Shown: positions 31,127-40,730, numbered from the stretch's first letter. The stretch: 53,259 bases of DNA from an uncultured Patescibacteria group bacterium (GCA_947259245.1 CAMYLP010000004.1:1-53259); one strand, 5' to 3'. Numbers and translations are program-made. The notes: generated from the letters alone by a model not told the origin.

Positions 31127-31217
31127 TATACTGCAGCCAATGTCACTGGAAGAACTCGGCTGGAAACAATACGTGCAGACGGTAGACCTTGGGGCAAGTA
31201 TCGATACCGAGCAGGTC
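31127..31217 (+). pseudogene. Promoter plus N-terminal fragment related to rsgA
   Basis: GAACTGGTATACTGCAGCCA-ATG; MSLEELGWKQYVQTVDLGASIDTEQV resembles MTLEELGWNEYKQSLDDYNSVAVEQV at 31881. Confidence 0.8.
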
Positions 31218-31528
31218 TACCCCTTCAGCTTCTCGAGTATTTTGGTAGCGTCGTCTACACCAATGCTGTCCACTTTGTCACCAAGTGTACTCTTCAGCAC
31301 TGCACCAAAGTTCTTCACCTCACCGTCGTCTGAGCTGAGCAAGCTTTTTATCACGTGTGTGATGGCGGCGACCGGTCCATCTTTCTGCAAGATGCTAAAC
31401 GCTTCGGTCACTATTTCTGTGGGTATGGCAGGTATGTTGAGCTTTCCCACCAGGTCGCCCATGTCCGGGAGGTCAACGCCGAACTTTTCGGCAGCTTTCG
31501 CTGCATCACCAAGGTTTCCTAGATCCAT
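31217..31528 (-). CDS. Hypothetical small protein
   Basis: ORF from MDLGNLGDAAKAAEKFGVDLPDMGDLVGKLNIP; inserted between rsgA fragment and rsgA. Confidence 0.6.
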   Translation of the reverse strand: MDLGNLGDAAKAAEKFGVDLPDMGDLVGKLNIPAIPTEIVTEAFSILQKDGPVAAITHVIKSLLSSDDGEVKNFGAVLKSTLGDKVDSIGVDDATKILEKLKG

Positions 31529-31880
31529 AATGTATGTGTGGTTAGTATTGTGGCAGTATATCACGATACGTAGCTCCAAGGTTTAAGGCTACGTCTGGCT
31601 CAGCAACCAAGTAGCTACCCCCTACTTCCCGTAGTACTGTGTATGTATCGAGTTCAACAACAGCTAATTCTACATGATGCTGTCACACAAAAAGCGCGGT
31701 ACCCCCGCGCGTTTGTTCGTAGCATCATGCAGTTGTCGTTTGGGAGGTAGAAATGAAATGGTGGTGAGATCGTGCTGAGGAGGTGCTGTAGGCGTTGTCA
31801 CGTATTGCATTCGGGACATCGTTCTCCTTGCGTATGTTCTCTCAGTCAGCAACGCTGTAGAAACTGGTATACTACTGCCA

Positions 31881-32957
31881 ATGACACTTGAAGAGCTTGG
31901 ATGGAACGAGTATAAGCAGTCTCTGGACGATTACAATAGTGTCGCTGTAGAGCAGGTCGGTCGTGTTATTGCTGAGCATAAAACAAACTACACGCTGATA
32001 ACGTCCGCAGGCGAATGCACGGGGGTGTTGCGCGGGAAAACACATTTAATGCTAGACGATACTACCAAACCAAGGGTTGGTGACTGGGTGGTATGTGCAG
32101 ACAGTGAATCAAAAGGGGTGACGGCCATTGAGTCTATCTTGCCCAGGTTTTCAACATTACGCAGGCATGCGGCAGGTGTCGGCCAGGGTACACAAGTGTT
32201 GGTAACAAACATTGATTTTGTATTTATCGTTCAGGGTCTCGACCAAAACTTCAATATCAATCGGCTTGAACGGTACTTGGTGATGGTAGAGAACAGCGGC
32301 GCAGCTCCAATAGTAGTGCTCAATAAAGCTGACTTGGTAGAGGATGCAGACTCACGTAGGGCGCAGGTGCTAGTAATAGCACCGCATGTTCCTGTGGTGG
32401 TACTATCTTCACTGTCACGCGAGGGGGTGCACGACGTTGAGCCGTATTTGAAACCCGGAACTACGTCTGTGTTTGTCGGGTCATCGGGCGTTGGCAAGTC
32501 GACCTTACTCAACACACTGCTTGGCGACAAGGTGCAGGAAACACAGGGATTGCGAGATGATGATCAAGGTAAGCACACAACCACACGACGTGAACTCTTT
32601 GTACTAGACAACGGGGCAATTGTTATCGACACGCCTGGTATGCGTGAATTGTCGGTCGAGGGGCTGGACACTCTCGCAGACACATTTTCGGACATCGAAG
32701 ACCTCACGCAGGAATGCACGTTTCGAGACTGTGATCATGAAAGGTCAGAAGGCTGTGCTTTGCAGCAAGCTATTGCAGCAGGCCAGCTCGATGCCAAGAG
32801 AGTAGCAAACTATATGAAACTGCAGAAAGAGATTGCGTACGAGGAGAGTCAGGTAACTGAAGAAAGTAAACGAAAGCGCAAAGAGCAGGTGAACAAGTTA
32901 CATAAAAGGTACAGAAAAATTACACGAGCGAAGTACAAAGACCGCGGCTTCAAGTGA
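31881..32957 (+). CDS. rsgA: Ribosome small-subunit-dependent GTPase A
   Basis: Circularly permuted G motifs: VLNKADLV, GSSGVGKSTLLNTL, DTPGMREL; Zn motif CTFRDCDHERSEGCAL. Confidence 0.93.
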   Translation: MTLEELGWNEYKQSLDDYNSVAVEQVGRVIAEHKTNYTLITSAGECTGVLRGKTHLMLDDTTKPRVGDWVVCADSESKGVTAIESILPRFSTLRRHAAGVGQGTQVLVTNIDFVFIVQGLDQNFNINRLERYLVMVENSGAAPIVVLNKADLVEDADSRRAQVLVIAPHVPVVVLSSLSREGVHDVEPYLKPGTTSVFVGSSGVGKSTLLNTLLGDKVQETQGLRDDDQGKHTTTRRELFVLDNGAIVIDTPGMRELSVEGLDTLADTFSDIEDLTQECTFRDCDHERSEGCALQQAIAAGQLDAKRVANYMKLQKEIAYEESQVTEESKRKRKEQVNKLHKRYRKITRAKYKDRGFK

Positions 32958-33224
32958 TGTTCTGCGTGTAGTTCAGTGCATACGAGTAACCATCGAAAAT
33001 CCCACACTGGCATACTTCCAGCGCGACATCTTCAAGATGCTGTTCCGGCGGCTGTAAGGTGCGTACGCAGGCACGACCACCATGTAGCTATGATAAAGCA
33101 CTGCACATGAGTAACAGACCTCCGGTCAGGACAGGCCACAACCGAGCTCAGTTACTACTGCATGAGTCATTTGGCGCAGTGCGGGATTTGAATAATGTAG
33201 CGACCCGAACTATACTAGCAGGAC

Positions 33225-33995
33225 ATGCGACTGTCTTCTCCAACGGTACTACTTATCATCATTGTGCTTCTGATCATCGGGGGAGCTATCTTTTTCGCTC
33301 ATACACGATCTGACACCACTGGATCACTTTTTAAGGGGGAACCAGAGCCTCAGTATGAGCCAAATATTATACCGGAAGCATTTCGTCCCGTTGTTCAGAA
33401 CCGCTTCCTGTCACTGCGCGAAGGTGAACAACTGCTCTATACGGGGCCGGTGCGGCGAGAGCTTACCCTCACCGGTGAGACACAGCAGATCATGGGTGTA
33501 GACACGGTTGTGCTCGATGAAAAAGTGTATGCAGCGGACATACTGAAGCAAGATTCGAAACACTTTCTCGCGCAAGATAGTGAAAAAAATGTATGGTGTT
33601 TCGGGCAGACTATTTCTACGACAGTAGGTACGACCACCAGCACACACGGCTCGTGGATGGCCGGGGTGGATGGCGCGAAACCTGGGATATGGATGAAGGA
33701 TACACCACAGGTGGGTGAGAGCTTTCCTGAGGAGTATTACGAAAATGGCGCGATGGACATGGCAGAGATTCTCTCAACAAGTGACACCGTCGATACGCCA
33801 CTTGGAACATACTTCGGATGCATCAAGGTTCGCAGATGGAGTCCTCTGGATACGAACATGAACACGATCCGTTACTATTGCCCACAGATAGCCAAGATGG
33901 TACTCGAGGAAGGTGGAGGAGGGAAGACAGTTCTTACAGAGGTGCGTGCACCCACAGCGGAAACGGACAGTGAAGAGTCTGACGCAGCTGAATAA
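33225..33995 (+). CDS. Membrane-anchored hypothetical protein
   Basis: N-terminal TM TVLLIIIVLLIIGGAIFFA; TATACT 8 nt before ATG. Confidence 0.65.
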   Translation: MRLSSPTVLLIIIVLLIIGGAIFFAHTRSDTTGSLFKGEPEPQYEPNIIPEAFRPVVQNRFLSLREGEQLLYTGPVRRELTLTGETQQIMGVDTVVLDEKVYAADILKQDSKHFLAQDSEKNVWCFGQTISTTVGTTTSTHGSWMAGVDGAKPGIWMKDTPQVGESFPEEYYENGAMDMAEILSTSDTVDTPLGTYFGCIKVRRWSPLDTNMNTIRYYCPQIAKMVLEEGGGGKTVLTEVRAPTAETDSEESDAAE

Positions 33996-34126
33996 CACGC
34001 CGTCCGGTCAGCTAGACAGAATAACCGTGCCCCACCGTTTGACGAATCTAGCAAAGCCAGGTGTCTCTTTACCGTCGCTCGTGTGAGCGTATACTGGTGA
34101 GTACTTATTGGTAACTCATACACACT

Positions 34127-34375
34127 ATGGGAATTTTTGACTCAGTATCCGACAAAGCAAAGGATGCAGCCGACGCTGCAAAAGATGTGACGGGCGATGT
34201 CGTGGACAAGGCAAAGGACGTTGCGGGTGACGCCACGGACGTTGCGGGAGCTGCGCTTGATAAAGCAGGTGATGCCGTTGATACAGCGCGCGATGCAGTA
34301 GGTGATGCCCTGCGCAAAGCCGGTGATGTCGTCGATACGGACGACGACAACGAGGAGGAAGCCAAAGAGGTATAG
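34127..34375 (+). CDS. Asp/Ala/Lys-rich LEA-like repeat protein
   Basis: Repeated (A/D)KDVAGDAxDxAxDxx units over 82 aa. Confidence 0.65.
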   Translation: MGIFDSVSDKAKDAADAAKDVTGDVVDKAKDVAGDATDVAGAALDKAGDAVDTARDAVGDALRKAGDVVDTDDDNEEEAKEV

Positions 34376-34398
34376 TGCACAGACTCTGTCAACGAGAA

Positions 34399-34432
34399 AC
34401 AGCCCGCATAGCGGGTTGTTTTCGTCCCGCGA
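34399..34432 (+). terminator. Hairpin terminator
   Basis: GAAACAGCCCGCATAGCGGGTTGTTTTC. Confidence 0.75.
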
Positions 34433-34493
34433 ACATGAAGTATTACCCACACACTACTGATCTTCCTCATACGGGTGCTGCTATACTGGAGGC

Positions 34494-35252
34494 ATGGACT
34501 TTCTGCCGTTCTTTATGGTACTGCTCGCAACTGTACTGTTTTCCAGTGCATTCAGACGATTCCATCTTCCGTGGGTTCTCGCTCTCATTCTTGCAGGTAT
34601 CACGATAGGTCCGCACGGCCTTGCGCTGGTCGAACTCAACCCCACGATAGAGTTTCTTGGGCAGGTAGGTCTCATTTTTCTCATGTTTATGGCGGGGCTC
34701 GAAACGCAGCTCTCAAGCTTTCGTGAGTTTGGGCACAAGATACTCCTCCTTGCGCTCCTGAACGGTGCCATACCACTTGGTGTCGGCTTCATGATAGGCG
34801 TACTGTTCGATTTTCCGCTGATTTCCTCCATACTCCTTGGTGTTATTTTCATGTCCTCATCTGTCGCGGTAATCGTGCCCGCGCTTGAAGAAACGAATCT
34901 TATAAAGAAACGACTGGGTAGAAGTATTGTGGCGGCGACCATCATGGTGGACGTTGCCAGTCTCGTGCTCCTCTCAATAATTCTCCAAAATATAAACCCC
35001 GTTACTGAGCTCCCGCTGGTATCTTTCTACGTTCTCCTTAGCGTTGTTGTTATCGCCTTTGGCTATGGGCTCCCACGCATCCGTGCTCTCATACCTCACA
35101 AACGACACGACAGGGATTTGTTCGAATCAGAGGTGCGTCTGGTGTTCCTCATGTTGATCGGTACTGTCGTGACGTTCGAGTTACTCGGTCTGCACCCCAT
35201 TATAGCCGGCTTTTTCAGTGGCTTGGTGCTCTCTGATTCCATACGAACATGA
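34494..35252 (+). CDS. Cation:proton antiporter (CPA2/Kef-like), N-terminal part
   Basis: LPWVLALILAGITIGPHGL, GLIFLMFMAGLETQ, GVIFMSSSVAVIVPAL; ends LSDSIRT*. Confidence 0.82.
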   Translation: MDFLPFFMVLLATVLFSSAFRRFHLPWVLALILAGITIGPHGLALVELNPTIEFLGQVGLIFLMFMAGLETQLSSFREFGHKILLLALLNGAIPLGVGFMIGVLFDFPLISSILLGVIFMSSSVAVIVPALEETNLIKKRLGRSIVAATIMVDVASLVLLSIILQNINPVTELPLVSFYVLLSVVVIAFGYGLPRIRALIPHKRHDRDLFESEVRLVFLMLIGTVVTFELLGLHPIIAGFFSGLVLSDSIRT

Positions 35253-35611
35253 GCTACGGAATCTTCATACCGGTATTCTTTGTGATAGTCGGTTTCAATA
35301 CGGACATGTCGGTCTTCTTGAATGGGGGTGGCACCTTGGGTCTTGTGCTTGTGATACTGCTCGGATCCATCGTGGCAAAGTACGGCAGCGGTTGGCTCGG
35401 CGCGCGCCTGAGCGGTTTTAACGCACACGAAGCTCGCGTAGTGGGTATCGCAACAGTCCCACAACTGTCGACCACACTCGCTGTGGTGTACACAGCGGTT
35501 GAGTTAGGAATACTACGGAGTGATCTTATTACGAGTATGGTTATACTCAGCATTGTCACAACCGCCATCGCACCATTGGTACTTCGGCGTTTACGGTTGG
35601 CACGGTACTAA
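35249..35611 (+). CDS. Cation:proton antiporter, C-terminal part (split gene)
   Basis: MSYGIFIPVFFVIVGFNTDMSVF continues the antiporter fold; ATGA overlap with the upstream ORF. Confidence 0.8.
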   Translation: MSYGIFIPVFFVIVGFNTDMSVFLNGGGTLGLVLVILLGSIVAKYGSGWLGARLSGFNAHEARVVGIATVPQLSTTLAVVYTAVELGILRSDLITSMVILSIVTTAIAPLVLRRLRLARY

Positions 35612-35658
35612 ACAAGCCCCAATGTGCGGGGCTTGTTTAGTACTACTGTGTACGGCCT

Positions 35659-36318
35659 CTACCCGAGCATTTTGTCGAGGAATGCGCGCGCCTTGTCCTT
35701 ACCCGCAAGTCCAAACGAGATGACGAACACTAACATCACCGCCCCAAAGAGGATGGCAATGAGATTTTCAGCTATCTTGAGTTGCGTCAGCGCCGCCATG
35801 ATCGCAAATGCCACAACCGCCCACTTGGCGAGTGACGCTAACGTTTCAGGCGACCTGACCGGCGTTTGGGCAGTTTTTAGACCGCGCACTACCGCACCCT
35901 CAACGAACGATGCGACAATGAGTCCAATCGCCAGTATGATGACCGCCACAAGCACCAGTGGTATGTAGCGAAGTACATCGTTCAAGAACTGAATAATTTG
36001 TGTCCAACCCAGGATTTCCACGGCAGCGTTGAGGAAGACGATGATGAAGAACCATTTCACAATGGTGCCGAGCACATCAGAGAACGTGAATGAAAGACCC
36101 ATGTTCCCGAGCGTTTCGTGCACCTTCATGCGGTCCGCAAGACTGTCCACCTTCAGAAAGGTCACCAGCTTGCGCGCCAGTCTGCCCGCCACGGAGGCAA
36201 TGAAAAGACCTACTATAAATACGACAAGCGCCGCAACGAACTCCGGTATGATGTTGATCACATCGGTCCAGAGGTCGACAAAAGCTGTGCGTACTGCGTC
36301 TTGTATTGATTGACCCAT
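35659..36318 (-). CDS. Mechanosensitive-channel-like membrane protein
   Basis: VAALVVFIVGLFIASVAGRLARKLVTFLKVD, FSDVLGTIVKWFFIIVFLNAAVEILGW. Confidence 0.65.
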   Translation of the reverse strand: MGQSIQDAVRTAFVDLWTDVINIIPEFVAALVVFIVGLFIASVAGRLARKLVTFLKVDSLADRMKVHETLGNMGLSFTFSDVLGTIVKWFFIIVFLNAAVEILGWTQIIQFLNDVLRYIPLVLVAVIILAIGLIVASFVEGAVVRGLKTAQTPVRSPETLASLAKWAVVAFAIMAALTQLKIAENLIAILFGAVMLVFVISFGLAGKDKARAFLDKMLG

Positions 36319-36495
36319 ATAAGATAATGATTACTGTGTAAAGAGATACATGATTGGTAACAATTACAGTATAGGGACATTACTATCGTTTCGCCATGGA
36401 CAAAGTGCGGAGAATAGGTTCTTGTACGACGTAAGTGTCAGGATGTCTAGGTATCGCGGCGGACGCTCATCAAGTACGATATAAGTACTAGTGGT

Positions 36496-37893
36496 ATGCA
36501 ACATAAGGCACTACACCTATTTTGGCGCGATCTTCGTCTTCAGGACAACACTGCGCTGCTTGCAGCTCTCGAGGAAAGTGAGCGGGTGATACCCGCTTTT
36601 ATTTTTGATCCGCGCCAGTGCGACCCTTCAAGAAACAAGTTCTTTAATCCACGCTTGCTTGCTTTTCGGCTACAGTCACTAGAAGCGCTCGACAGGGCAC
36701 TACAAAGGAGGGGATCACAACTATACGTGTTCCATGGTTTTGTCGAGGATGTGCTTGAGGAGCTTATACGTCGTGATGCCGTCGATGCAGTGTACTTGAA
36801 CAGGGACTACGGACCTACCGCCCTAAAGCGGGACCAGCGCCTGCGACAGACCTGTTCAAGACACAGTATCCCGCTGCACGTCCACCGTGACAGCACACTA
36901 TCTCCTGTGGAGGACATTGCCTCCACTACCGGTGATCCGTATACGGTGTTCACGCCATTTTACAAGCGTGCGCAGAGCTATGAGGTGCCTTCGCCACGGA
37001 AGAATACGTACGGTACCTACGTCACAGGGAGGTTGGCAACGAGACGTGATGTTCTGGGTCGGTTTGCAGAACGCGCAACTACGAGCCACATAGCTGGCGG
37101 TCGTCCTTCTGGTCTCAGAATGCTCAGGAACATGTCGTTCTTGGTGGATTATAGTGATATGCGTGACATACCTGCGCTTGCAGGTACATCCCAACTGTCT
37201 GCCCACCACACCCTTGGTACCATAAGTATCCGAGAAACGTACCACGCTGCAAAACGTCAAGGAAGTCACGGTCTGGTACAATTCATCACCGAGTTGTATT
37301 GGAGAGACTTCTACTATCACGTCGCTCACTTCCACCCGTACATTTTTAAGAAACCGCTTGCCCCGTGGGGTGACGCGCTACCGTGGCGTGATGACAAGGC
37401 AGACTATCGTGCGTGGCGAAAGGGGGAAACGGGAATCCCAATCGTGGATGCTGGTATGAGACAGTTGAACGGTACAGGATGGATGCACAATAGGGTACGC
37501 ATGATAGTTGCATCCTTCCTGACAAAGAACCTGTTGATAGATTGGCGGAAGGGAGAACGCTACTTTTCCCGGCACTTAGCGGACTATGACCCAGTGGTCA
37601 ACACGTGCTCATGGCAGTGGTGTGCACAGGTAGGGACCGATCCCCGTCCGCTACGAATCTTCAACCCGTACACGCAGGCAGCAAAGCATGACCCAGATGC
37701 TGAGTACATAAAACACTTCGTGCCAGAGCTGCGAGACGTGGACAGCGCACTTTTGTCGGACGGAAAGGAGCGTGACTATCACTGCCTGGTACCTCGCTAT
37801 CCGGAGCCACTCGTGAGCACCCGATTCTCATACCACCGTGCACGAGAGGTCTACGCTAAGGCAAAACGCGACAGTCGGGGGGTAGGTACCTAG
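36496..37893 (+). CDS. phr: Deoxyribodipyrimidine photolyase
   Basis: LFWRDLRLQDNTAL, ELYWRDFYYHVAHFHP, GIPIVDAGMRQLNGTGWMHNRVRMIVASFLTKNLLIDWR. Confidence 0.95.
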   Translation: MQHKALHLFWRDLRLQDNTALLAALEESERVIPAFIFDPRQCDPSRNKFFNPRLLAFRLQSLEALDRALQRRGSQLYVFHGFVEDVLEELIRRDAVDAVYLNRDYGPTALKRDQRLRQTCSRHSIPLHVHRDSTLSPVEDIASTTGDPYTVFTPFYKRAQSYEVPSPRKNTYGTYVTGRLATRRDVLGRFAERATTSHIAGGRPSGLRMLRNMSFLVDYSDMRDIPALAGTSQLSAHHTLGTISIRETYHAAKRQGSHGLVQFITELYWRDFYYHVAHFHPYIFKKPLAPWGDALPWRDDKADYRAWRKGETGIPIVDAGMRQLNGTGWMHNRVRMIVASFLTKNLLIDWRKGERYFSRHLADYDPVVNTCSWQWCAQVGTDPRPLRIFNPYTQAAKHDPDAEYIKHFVPELRDVDSALLSDGKERDYHCLVPRYPEPLVSTRFSYHRAREVYAKAKRDSRGVGT

Positions 37894-37924
37894 GCAAATA
37901 GTTGAGCCGGAGTAATATGTAGCT

Positions 37925-38422
37925 ATGTCATCTGTACAGGCTCGACACAAACGACTACTCATCGGTACCATTCTAGTACTGCTCCTTCTTGTCATCTTTT
38001 GGTTTGCGCTGAAAAATACACGCGCGAACACAGAACCCATCGAGGTCGTACAACGATTTTACAGCCACTGGATACTGGCAGAGGACCCTATTGGTGACGA
38101 ACTGCATCTCCGGAGTACGTATGTTACTGACGGATTTGGGAGACAGACCAGCCGCGCAGCCGAGAAAGGTGTGGACACTGTCTTATGCGGCACTCCGACG
38201 CAAACTTTCAGTCTTGGAACCTCGCGAACAGTTAACGATGACTCGATGGCGACTGTTGAGGTACACACAGATACGACCACGGTGCACGTGGTGCTCATAC
38301 GAGACGATGCCGGGTGGTGGCGCATTGACGAAATAGACTGTGAGGAGAAGACAGAATTAGATCTTGAGAAAGCACTTGAAGACGCACGCACCTTATACGG
38401 TGACAAATTATTGAATGGGTGA
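37925..38422 (+). CDS. Hypothetical membrane-anchored protein
   Basis: N-terminal TM then DUF-like region with conserved W/C. Confidence 0.6.
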   Translation: MSSVQARHKRLLIGTILVLLLLVIFWFALKNTRANTEPIEVVQRFYSHWILAEDPIGDELHLRSTYVTDGFGRQTSRAAEKGVDTVLCGTPTQTFSLGTSRTVNDDSMATVEVHTDTTTVHVVLIRDDAGWWRIDEIDCEEKTELDLEKALEDARTLYGDKLLNG

Positions 38423-38424
38423 TC

Positions 38425-38709
38425 ATGACTCGATCGTACAAGCCCGTACAGACGTTTGCCGAACAGGTGCGCGCAATTGTCCGCAGCATCCCGCCGGGCA
38501 GAACGAGTACCTATAAAGACGTGGCTGCCGCCGCGGGAAACCAGCGTGCTGCGCGCGCAGTGGGAAGTATTTTGCACGCAAATCATGACCCGTCAGTACC
38601 GTGTCATCGTGTCGTGCGTAGCGACGGAACGCTTGGCGGTTACAACAGAGGTATCAGTAGGAAGCGTACGTTGCTCGATCAAGAAGCACGAGCGTCACGC
38701 GGTGTTTGA
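38425..38709 (+). CDS. MGMT/ATL-family DNA alkyl-repair protein
   Basis: FAEQVRAIVRSIPPGRTSTYKDVAAAAGNQRAARAVG, VPCHRVVRSDG. Confidence 0.9.
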   Translation: MTRSYKPVQTFAEQVRAIVRSIPPGRTSTYKDVAAAAGNQRAARAVGSILHANHDPSVPCHRVVRSDGTLGGYNRGISRKRTLLDQEARASRGV

Positions 38710-38777
38710 CGACAGAGTGTCGCACAAACGTGCAAGTTTTGATACGCTCAGTATTACAAGCAGTTAACAATCGAACC

Positions 38778-39164
38778 ATGAAAGGATACATCACACATAT
38801 CGAGAAAGAGACACGAGAGAACGAATACTATAGAAAGGTGCTCTATACCTCAAAACATAGCCAGCTCGTGCTCATGACCATCCAGCCGGGTGATGAGATC
38901 GGTGCAGAAGTGCATGAGCTTGATCAATTCATACGCCTAGAAGCGGGTTCGGCGAACGTCGTGCTTAACGGAGAAGCACACGAGCTACACGCTGACTGGG
39001 CAGCGATGATACCAGCGGGCGTAGAACACAATGTGGTAAACACAGGAACCGAACCTCTACGTCTGTACTCCATATACTCGCCACCTGAACACAAGGACGG
39101 CACAGTTCATAAAACCAAGGCGGATGAGACGGAGGAGCACTTCGACGGGATAACGTCCGAGTGA
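38778..39164 (+). CDS. Cupin-domain protein
   Basis: MTIQPGDEIGAEVHELDQFIRLEAGSANVVLNGEAHELHADWAAMIPAGVEHNVVN. Confidence 0.9.
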   Translation: MKGYITHIEKETRENEYYRKVLYTSKHSQLVLMTIQPGDEIGAEVHELDQFIRLEAGSANVVLNGEAHELHADWAAMIPAGVEHNVVNTGTEPLRLYSIYSPPEHKDGTVHKTKADETEEHFDGITSE

Positions 39165-39323
39165 ATGCAACGACGCTGATAGTCTGTATGCCAACACGTA
39201 CACGAAGTAGCGTGGGTGGTACGTATGAGCGCACGCTAGTGCAAATGCGCAACGAAAGAGAAATTAACAGCCCCATCGGATAACTTTCGATTGACACACT
39301 GTAGCTCTGGTATAGTAGAAGGT

Positions 39324-40730
39324 ATGAATCGATATGGTGGGCAACAGGACAGTGTGCCCGTTGATGCAGGTAGGGTGTCAAACGTACCAACGAGCTGGAC
39401 CGACGAGTCTGGTAGTGGTGGACTTGATGTTCAACTGCGCGAGCGTCAGCCGCATGCCCCCACGCCTCCAGAGAAGAAGGCGCAAAAAGAAACAGGCAGC
39501 GCTCACCATGACGCCATCCTGTTTTTACGGGGGATTTTGAGTGAAGCTATTTCAAAAGGATCTTCCGACGTTCATCTTGAACCTCATGCGGATATGTACC
39601 GCATACGATTCCGTATTGATGGCGTGCTTACCCATTACCTGGAGCGCCCGCTGTCAGAATACACCACCATGCTCAATACCGTAAAAGTATTGGCTGATCT
39701 GGATATTGCGACCCACATGATACCGCAAGATGGTCACATAGAGCTTGTCCTGCAAGAAATTGACCGACGCGTGCAGGAGCACACACGCCCACCAGAAGAT
39801 ACTGCGTCCAGTCCACCATCTACCGTTCCGGCGAAGAGCCACTACTACGACATCCGCGTCTCAGTCTTCCCCTCGGTAAACGGTGAGGTGGTGGTGATGC
39901 GCATACTCAATCGGGCAAATGCACTCCTGTCCGTCGAGGAGCTCGGTATGGACATGGTGCAACTACAACAGCTGCAGACAATGCTGCTCGCGTCTTACGG
40001 CATGATCCTCATTACAGGACCCACCGGTTCAGGCAAGACCACCACACTGTATTCAGTGCTGAGTGAACTAAAGAGCAGTGACAAGAACATCATTACTCTT
40101 GAAGATCCGATAGAGTTTCACTTAGACTGGCTTCGGCAGTGTGAAATAAATGAGGAGCGCGGCTTTACGTTCGAGCGCGCGATGTCGAGTGTATTGCGAC
40201 AAGACCCAGACGTGCTGATGGTCGGAGAGGTGCGCGACCCTACTACGGCCGAGTATGCGGTCAGAAGTGCTCTCGTCGGTAGGATAGTCGGCTCGACCAT
40301 TCACGCAAACACTGCCATCGGGACAATCGCACGTTTGCTCGAACTCGGCATTCCACGAAGTCTCTTAGCACATACGATAAACGGCATCATCGCGCAACGG
40401 CTCGTGCGCATGACATGCTCACACTGTCAGGAGCAGTACGAGCCGGAACCTCTGCACTTATCACACCTCGGGCTGGAGAACGCGCCAGCACCATTCTTGC
40501 GTGGGGCAGGCTGTGATGAGTGTGGCGGAACAGGATTTAAAGGCCGCACCGGTCTCTTCTCAACACTGCTGTTCGACGAAACACTACGGGGATTGATCTT
40601 TGACCAGCGTCCGCTTATCGAGATACAGGAATATGCCATCACACAAGGTATGCGCACGCTTAAGATGCATGCAGCTGCCAAGGTGCTTGCCGGGAAGACC
40701 ACCGTCGAAGAGGCGGTACGGGTCGTTTAG
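39324..40730 (+). CDS. Second PilB/GspE-family ATPase
   Basis: SSDVHLEPH, GPTGSGKTTTLYSVL, VGEVRDPTTAEYAVRSALVGRIVGSTIHANTA, CSHCQEQY/CDECGGTGF. Confidence 0.9.
   Translation: MNRYGGQQDSVPVDAGRVSNVPTSWTDESGSGGLDVQLRERQPHAPTPPEKKAQKETGSAHHDAILFLRGILSEAISKGSSDVHLEPHADMYRIRFRIDGVLTHYLERPLSEYTTMLNTVKVLADLDIATHMIPQDGHIELVLQEIDRRVQEHTRPPEDTASSPPSTVPAKSHYYDIRVSVFPSVNGEVVVMRILNRANALLSVEELGMDMVQLQQLQTMLLASYGMILITGPTGSGKTTTLYSVLSELKSSDKNIITLEDPIEFHLDWLRQCEINEERGFTFERAMSSVLRQDPDVLMVGEVRDPTTAEYAVRSALVGRIVGSTIHANTAIGTIARLLELGIPRSLLAHTINGIIAQRLVRMTCSHCQEQYEPEPLHLSHLGLENAPAPFLRGAGCDECGGTGFKGRTGLFSTLLFDETLRGLIFDQRPLIEIQEYAITQGMRTLKMHAAAKVLAGKTTVEEAVRVV

Noticed and set aside
27436-31197. Short minus-strand ORFs sharing the peptide RGLVDDVG (27436-27618, 29421-29630, 30964-31197)
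   Set aside because: The shared peptide is just translation of the DNA repeat core; flanking sequences are unrelated and start contexts differ.
33059-33313. Short ORF upstream of 33225 (MSNRPPVRTGHNRAQ...)
   Set aside because: Overlaps the start of the better-supported 33225 gene and has no recognisable composition or start signal.
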